Positions 6,990-10,708 of a stretch of 10,708 bases of DNA are shown piece after piece; positions within the stretch are counted from its first letter, which is position 1; each line of letters opens with the position of its first letter. Position numbers and translations under genes: made by a program. The DNA is from JBFGCA01 sp041567315. Lineage in GTDB: Bacteria > Acidobacteriota > Thermoanaerobaculia > Multivoradales > JAHEKO01. The stretch lies in contig JBFGCA010000138.1 in the NCBI GenBank assembly GCA_041567315.1, positions 1-10,708 of the forward strand. The letters run 5' to 3'. A model generated the notes under the pieces. The model did no database searches and was not told the origin of the DNA. It worked only from the letters and a program-made list of their open reading frames with translations.

Positions 6990-7571
6990 TCAGCGGCTGG
7001 GCGCGGCCAGCGGCGGAGGGCGACGGGCCAGGAGCGGGATGCAGGCCGCCCAGCGGGCGAACTGCGAAGCGTCGAGGGCGGGCCGGCCACAGGCTCGCCG
7101 CCTCGTGGCCGCGGCCACGGACGCCGGCCTCCCCAGGGCGAGACCCGCCAGACCCGTCAGGACCAGCAGCGCCCCGGCGGGCGGCAGCAGCAGGAGCAGT
7201 CCCCCGCCGCCGAGGCCGGCCGGCGCCGGCGCCGCCAGCGGTCCGAGGAAGCTCAGGTGGAGCAGCAGGACAAGCAGCCAGAAGGCGAGCGCCGTCCGGC
7301 CGCGGTGCAGCGGCACCCCGGCGCGGATCAGCCGGCCGGCGCCGTACAGCAGCGCCAGCGTCGCCAGCCACCGGCTGGCCACCGCCGGCTCGAGCAGCGA
7401 AAGGCTCCGGACCCGCTCCCACAGCAGCAGGACGTGGAAGCCCGCCACCAGACCGGCGACGGCGGCCAGCGGCCCCAGCAGCAGCCAGCGGGCGCGCGGC
7501 GAAAGCCAGGCCCCGGACGAGGTGGCCCCGCCCGAGGTGCCAGCCGAATAGTCTACGACCGTACGGTTCAC
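6990..7571 (-). CDS. Four-helix hypothetical membrane protein (193 aa)
   Basis: 193 aa from a GTG at 7571, with GGGGAA about 6 nt upstream. Hydrophobic segments lie at about 29-51, 67-83, 94-114 and 124-147. The third (ALAFWLLVLLLHLSFLGPLAA) holds a His inside the helix. The last two segments are linked by a Gly-rich loop (118-124). The cytoplasm- or periplasm-facing tail (148-193) is rich in Arg, Ala and Pro and carries two Cys (161, 177). No signal peptide is separable from helix 1. No family is recognised. It lies 181 bp upstream of the 7-TM gene on the same strand and may be co-transcribed with it and the TonB receptor, possibly as an inner-membrane accessory of the same uptake locus; that role is inference. 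Confidence 0.65.
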   Translation of the reverse strand: MNRTVVDYSAGTSGGATSSGAWLSPRARWLLLGPLAAVAGLVAGFHVLLLWERVRSLSLLEPAVASRWLATLALLYGAGRLIRAGVPLHRGRTALAFWLLVLLLHLSFLGPLAAPAPAGLGGGGLLLLLPPAGALLVLTGLAGLALGRPASVAAATRRRACGRPALDASQFARWAACIPLLARRPPPLAAPSR

Positions 7572-7598
7572 GAGGTTCCCCGGTCCCTCACGCCCGTA

Positions 7599-7604
7599 AC
7601 TATA
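7599..7604 (-). promoter_or_regulatory. Possible -10 box for the 193-aa membrane protein gene
   Basis: On the minus strand TATAGT (7604 to 7599) lies about 28 bases before the GTG at 7571, giving a leader near 20 nt. The -35 region is poor (TTTCGC or TTCGCC at 17-18 bp). It would give the membrane-protein/receptor cluster a promoter separate from queE. Confidence 0.4.
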
Positions 7605-7618
7605 GACCTTGCAGGCCC

Positions 7619-7659
7619 GGTGGCGAAACCACGCGCGGGGTGGGTGCGCCAGAGCACCC
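7619..7659. other. Two inverted repeats in the queE downstream gap
   Basis: The 150-bp gap 7572-7721 holds GGGTGC-GCCAGA-GCACCC (7642-7659, 6-bp stem) and GTGG-CGAAA-CCAC (7619-7631, 4-bp stem). They lie between the queE stop and the predicted promoter of the next gene. They could help end queE transcription, though neither is followed by T residues on the minus strand. Confidence 0.3.
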
Positions 7660-7721
7660 CCGGGCGGTGCGGTCCCCCCCTTTCGAGGTAGGCCACAAAA
7701 CGGCGCGCCATCGAACAGGAG

Positions 7722-8318
7722 TCAGCGGACGCGCCACAACTTGTGCTGCTGGACCGACAGGCGCCAGGGCGGGTGCTCGCGCACCAGGCGGATGCACCAC
7801 CCCAGCGTGCGCCGGTCCAGCTCGTCGCCCTCGAAGGCCGGCGAGATCAGGTAGTGGTCCGCCTCCACCACCGTCTCGGGGATGGCCTGGCCGTAGGCCC
7901 GTACGTACTTGACCTCGTCCGCACGGCGCTGCCGGATGGCGTGCTCTGCCACCTTGGGGCTGACCGTGATCCAGTCGAGGCCGGGGGGCAGCTCGATGCT
8001 GCCGTTGGTCTCGATCGCCAGACGGTAGCCGGCCTCGTGCAGGGCCTCGATCAGCTCGCGGTCGAGCTGGAGCGCCGGCTCGCCACCGGTCAGCACCACC
8101 CATCGGCAGTCGGCCGACAGGGCCTGCAGCTCGCCGACGATCTCGGCGGCGCCCAGCCGCCGCCCCGACTCGAACTCGGTGTCGCAGTCGAAGCCGTGGC
8201 TGTCGACGCTGCAGGCGAGGTTGCACCTGGCGAAACGCACGAAAAGGCTGGGCTCGCCCGCCCGGACGCCCTCTCCCTGGAGCGAATAGAAGATCTCGTT
8301 GATCTGATAGGAGCGCAT
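7722..8318 (-). CDS. queE: 7-carboxy-7-deazaguanine synthase (radical SAM)
   Basis: 198 aa, normal length for QueE. It converts 6-carboxy-tetrahydropterin to 7-carboxy-7-deazaguanine with SAM and a 4Fe-4S cluster, the third step toward preQ0 and queuosine, in the cytoplasm. Seen: the N-terminal INEIFYSLQGEG (6-17) typical of the family; cluster cysteines in RCNLAC and FDCDTEF (C32, C36, C45); TGGEP (77-81), the SAM-binding motif; ETNGS (103-107); SPK (120-122); and the C-terminal LSVQQHKLWRVR. The cysteine spacing is CX3CX8C, whereas classic radical SAM enzymes have CX3CX2C; QueE is known to tolerate longer variants. The ATG fits the family N-terminus, but no good ribosome binding site precedes it. 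It follows the DHH-CPBP gene by 60 bp on the same strand. No other queuosine genes are in the window. Confidence 0.95.
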   Translation of the reverse strand: MRSYQINEIFYSLQGEGVRAGEPSLFVRFARCNLACSVDSHGFDCDTEFESGRRLGAAEIVGELQALSADCRWVVLTGGEPALQLDRELIEALHEAGYRLAIETNGSIELPPGLDWITVSPKVAEHAIRQRRADEVKYVRAYGQAIPETVVEADHYLISPAFEGDELDRRTLGWCIRLVREHPPWRLSVQQHKLWRVR

Positions 8319-8378
8319 CGGCCGGGTCGGGGGCAGGAGGCCGGGCGAACCGGTCCCGTGGGCGAGGACCCAGGCGGT

Positions 8379-10226
8379 TCAGAGCGGGGGCCGCAACAGC
8401 AGCACGGCCAGGATCCCCACGTAGTGCAGCGCCAGGCTGGCCAGCAGGCTGCCCGACCGCTCGCGGGCCACGCCGAGGGCCAGACCGGCGACCAGCGCGC
8501 CCAGCGGCACCAGCAGCACCGCCTGCGCGGGCCACAGCCGCCCCAGCGGCACCGGCAGCGCTGCGCTCAGGCCCCAGGTCGCGGCCGCGAACAGGACCGC
8601 CGAGATCACGACCGGCCAGGAGACGAGCCACCGCCCGCTGCTGTGCTGGACCCGGAAGACGCGGCTCAGGATGCCGTGCACGGCGCCACGGAACAACAGC
8701 TCGGCGGCCAACGGTCCCGCCGCCAGGACCAGCCAGACGACGGCGCCGGGCAGCGCGGCGCTGGCAGCCGGGGCCAGCGCCCAGACGCCGCCGGCCAGCG
8801 CCCCGAGCACCACCGCCGGCGCCACGAACAGCCAGTCTCGCCCTTCCGGCAGCTGCAGGCCGTAGAGCCGGCGCCGGCGACGGTGGGCCAGCGCCAGCAG
8901 CAGCACCAGGGCGGCCGCCAGACTGCCGGCCAGGAAGCTCGGCGCCCCCACCCGCAGACCGTCGTCCGGCAGCCCGGGAAGCAGGCCCGAGATCGCCAGC
9001 CAGCCGGCGCCCACCCCGCCGGCCGCGGCCAGCGCGGCGAAACCGATCGCCACCAGGCGCTCCTTGAGCGGCGGCCGGCGATAGGCCAGCCGGCAGGCCT
9101 CGGCGATGTCGCCGGGCTTGAGGTCGGTCCCGGACTGGCGCGGGGAGCCGCCGATCTCGCCCGACCCGCCCCAGCGGTTGGCGGCGCCGCCGCTCTCGGC
9201 GGCCGGATCGAGCACGTTGAGCTTGCGGTACGCCGCCTCCAGGTTGACCGGCAGGAACGGGTCGACCTGGCGCAGCGTGTAGGTCCGCTCGTCCTTCTGC
9301 AGGACGATCACTCCGAGCCGCGGGCCGTAGAGACGCTTGAGGTCCTTCTCCAGCTCGTAGATGCCGCACTCGCACCGGCAGACGATGGCGATCTTGTGGT
9401 CGGTCAGCTCCACCTTGGCCAGCTCCTCGAAACCCGGGAAGGCCTCGAAGAAGTCCGGCGGATAGACCATGCCGTCGAGCTCCCGGAGCTGCTCGACCAG
9501 ATAGTCCAGGGGATCGGCTTCATGCCAGCGATTGGTGCCCTTGAGCGCTTTCTCGCGCTCCCGCAGCCGCTCCAGTTTCTGGAAGGTCTCGCTGAGGACG
9601 CCCTCGGGAAAGCCGGTCAGCTCGCGGAACTCGAGGCCGTGGACGTCGATCAGCCCTTCCAGCCGCACCAGCGGGATCACCACCCGCCGGATCGGGCTCT
9701 CGTGGGCCTTGAGGTGCATGCTGTTGACCAGCACCCAGATGGCCATCACGGTGTCGAGGTCGGGCTCGTTGGCGATCACCGTCCAGGGGCGCTCGCGCAG
9801 GTCCAGCCCGCGGCAGACCAGCACCAGCGCCTGCTCGCAGGCGGCCAGCGTGAACGGACGGACGCAGCCTTCGTGATGATCCAGGTTGTAGACCCGGCGC
9901 TCCAGATCCAGGAACGGCTCGCCCTGGGCCGCTCCGTCTACGAAGATGGTGCCCTCGGGAGCCTTGCGGGCGGCGCTCGCCGAAACCGACTGCCGGCGCT
10001 CCAGCCGCACCCGGACCTCCGGCGCTTCCAGACAGCTCAGATAGCGGCCGCCGGCGTCCTCCTTGATCGGGTAGCGGTTGGGCAGCTCCCCAGTGGCCGC
10101 CGGTTTGAGCGGCTTGACCGGGCGCCGGAACAGACCGCCGCCGACGGGCTCGGCCTCGGGCTCGACACCGGCGGCGTCGGCAGGAACTGCCGGCTTGGCG
10201 TCCAGGAAGCTCACGGAGCCCAGCAT
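8379..10226 (-). CDS. DHH/DHHA1-like phosphoesterase fused to a CPBP-like membrane domain
   Basis: 615 aa from the ATG at 10226; GGAGGGG lies about 12 nt upstream. The frame opens further to 10592 but that part overlaps the divergent PilZ gene and is low-complexity. Residues 1-90 are Pro/Ala-rich linker. A soluble region (91-370) has YNLDHHEG (113-120), NEPDLDTVMAIWVL (153-166) and, at its end, a Gly-rich RWGGSGEIGGSPRQSGT (351-367). These resemble the DHH triad, the DxD metal motif and the DHHA1 substrate loop, suggesting Mn-dependent cleavage of phosphodiester or nucleotide substrates. Residues 388-612 hold about seven or eight membrane helices with the CPBP (CAAX protease/Abi) pattern AAELLFRG (507-514), F546-x3-T550 and H601-x3-I605. 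The usual EExxxR, FxxxH and HxxxN are only partly kept, so protease activity is doubtful. The DHH half would face the cytoplasm. Followed by queE after 60 bp. Confidence 0.75.
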   Translation of the reverse strand: MLGSVSFLDAKPAVPADAAGVEPEAEPVGGGLFRRPVKPLKPAATGELPNRYPIKEDAGGRYLSCLEAPEVRVRLERRQSVSASAARKAPEGTIFVDGAAQGEPFLDLERRVYNLDHHEGCVRPFTLAACEQALVLVCRGLDLRERPWTVIANEPDLDTVMAIWVLVNSMHLKAHESPIRRVVIPLVRLEGLIDVHGLEFRELTGFPEGVLSETFQKLERLREREKALKGTNRWHEADPLDYLVEQLRELDGMVYPPDFFEAFPGFEELAKVELTDHKIAIVCRCECGIYELEKDLKRLYGPRLGVIVLQKDERTYTLRQVDPFLPVNLEAAYRKLNVLDPAAESGGAANRWGGSGEIGGSPRQSGTDLKPGDIAEACRLAYRRPPLKERLVAIGFAALAAAGGVGAGWLAISGLLPGLPDDGLRVGAPSFLAGSLAAALVLLLALAHRRRRRLYGLQLPEGRDWLFVAPAVVLGALAGGVWALAPAASAALPGAVVWLVLAAGPLAAELLFRGAVHGILSRVFRVQHSSGRWLVSWPVVISAVLFAAATWGLSAALPVPLGRLWPAQAVLLVPLGALVAGLALGVARERSGSLLASLALHYVGILAVLLLRPPL

Positions 10227-10326
10227 TTTACCAGGCGTCCCCTCCCGACGGCCCGCCGGGCCGCCCTGGGCCGCCGCGGGCCGTCGCGGCCGCGGCGGCA
10301 CGGGAGCCGGCCGGCGGTCTGCTAGC

Positions 10327-10708
10327 ATGCCTTCTCCCGTGCCAACCGCGCCGGAGCGCCCCTTTCGCGAGCACACCCGGGCGCCCCTCGAGGCGGCAGT
10401 CACCCTCCAGTTCGAGGCCTTCGCCGAGCCCGAGGCCGGCTTCACGGCCAACGTCTCGACCGGCGGCATGTTCGTACCGTCGGCCAAACCGCCGCCGGTG
10501 GGCACCCGGCTCCGGTTCGAGGTCGAGCTGGAGCACGGTGCGCCGCCGGTCCGTGGCCTGGGCGAGGTGGTCTGGATCCGGCTGCAATCCAAGGGGCCGG
10601 ATCAGCCGCGCGGCATGGGGATCCAGTTCCGCTATCTCGACCCCGAAAGCGGCCGGCGTCTGCGGGCCGCGGTCTCCGCCCTGATCGCCAAGCTGGGTCT
10701 CGACCCCA
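10327..10708 (+). CDS. PilZ-domain protein, 3' end outside window
   Basis: At least 127 residues, cut by the right edge. It has the two c-di-GMP-binding motifs: RxxxR at R14-R18 (REHTR) and N/DxSxxG at N42, S44, G47 (NVSTGG). A barrel follows with VGTRLRFEVELEHG, GEVVWIR and GMGIQFRYLDPESGRR. The order and spacing match the stand-alone PilZ subfamily seen in gliding and motility proteins of Myxococcota (TIGR02266-like). It would bind c-di-GMP and pass the signal to a partner. The ATG at 10327 is the first in-frame start after an in-frame region with no earlier candidate; no clear Shine-Dalgarno is seen, and TGCTAGCAT overlaps the start. It is divergent from the DHH-CPBP gene with a 100-bp gap, so the two could share regulation. 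Confidence 0.88.
   Translation, partial: MPSPVPTAPERPFREHTRAPLEAAVTLQFEAFAEPEAGFTANVSTGGMFVPSAKPPPVGTRLRFEVELEHGAPPVRGLGEVVWIRLQSKGPDQPRGMGIQFRYLDPESGRRLRAAVSALIAKLGLDP

Noticed and set aside
6809..7090. N-terminal extension of the 7-TM protein
   Set aside because: The added residues are Pro/Arg/Ala-rich, overlap the end of the 193-aa gene and lack a ribosome binding site, while the TTG at 6808 has AAGGAGG at ideal distance.
7690..7721. Intrinsic terminator after queE (GC-rich palindrome then GTTTTG on the minus strand)
   Set aside because: GGCGCGCC cannot fold with a workable loop and the T-run is only four bases.
4085..7912. Very long open frame (1275 codons) on the plus strand
   Set aside because: It is antisense to the TonB receptor, the 7-TM gene and the 193-aa gene, which have clear family motifs. 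Its translation is low-complexity (Arg, Glu, Val, Gly), as expected from mirrored codon bias at high GC.
7743..10325. Open frame of 860 codons on the plus strand
   Set aside because: It is antisense to queE and the DHH-CPBP gene and gives Gln/Arg/Pro/Ala-rich sequence with no domain pattern.
10227..10592. N-terminal extension of the DHH-CPBP protein
   Set aside because: It overlaps the PilZ gene on the opposite strand and is Ser/Arg/Pro-rich without domain features.

Overview
The window is very GC-rich DNA from a Gram-negative bacterium. The diderm call rests on a TonB-dependent outer-membrane receptor that has a Sec signal peptide and a C-terminal Phe. The mix of very high GC, a gliding-motility-type PilZ protein, a long beta-helix protein and GC-rich interspersed repeats suggests Acidobacteriota or Myxococcota-like bacteria. 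That placement is inference; no rRNA or marker gene is present.

Layout, left to right. (1) Positions 1-150 carry a repeat with a 90-bp period, lying in or over the 3' end of an HTTM-domain membrane protein gene (minus strand, running off the left edge). (2) That gene starts inside the stop codon of a 695-aa minus-strand gene with a Cys-cluster N-terminal region and a C-terminal right-handed beta-helix made of four exact 46-residue repeats. The two form a translationally coupled operon. (3) A divergent intergenic region (3172-3378) leads to a plus-strand gene for a 74-aa charge-segregated protein. (4) Convergent to it is a minus-strand cluster: a 193-aa four-helix membrane protein, a 7-TM membrane protein with a TTG start, and a TonB-dependent receptor. 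The last two are in one reading frame with no stop between them. (5) Upstream on the same strand lie queE (7-carboxy-7-deazaguanine synthase) and a 615-aa protein that appears to join a DHH/DHHA1-like phosphoesterase to a CPBP-like membrane domain with eroded catalytic motifs. (6) Divergent from the latter, a PilZ-domain gene runs off the right edge.

Functional reading: the receptor cluster is probably a high-affinity nutrient-uptake locus, with heme-receptor-like features but no assigned ligand. QueE supplies the 7-deazaguanine pathway. The DHH-CPBP protein beside a PilZ receptor may point to nucleotide signalling, but this is only proximity. No gap over 300 bases lacks a gene. No tRNA, rRNA, CRISPR array, transposase or phage gene was seen.
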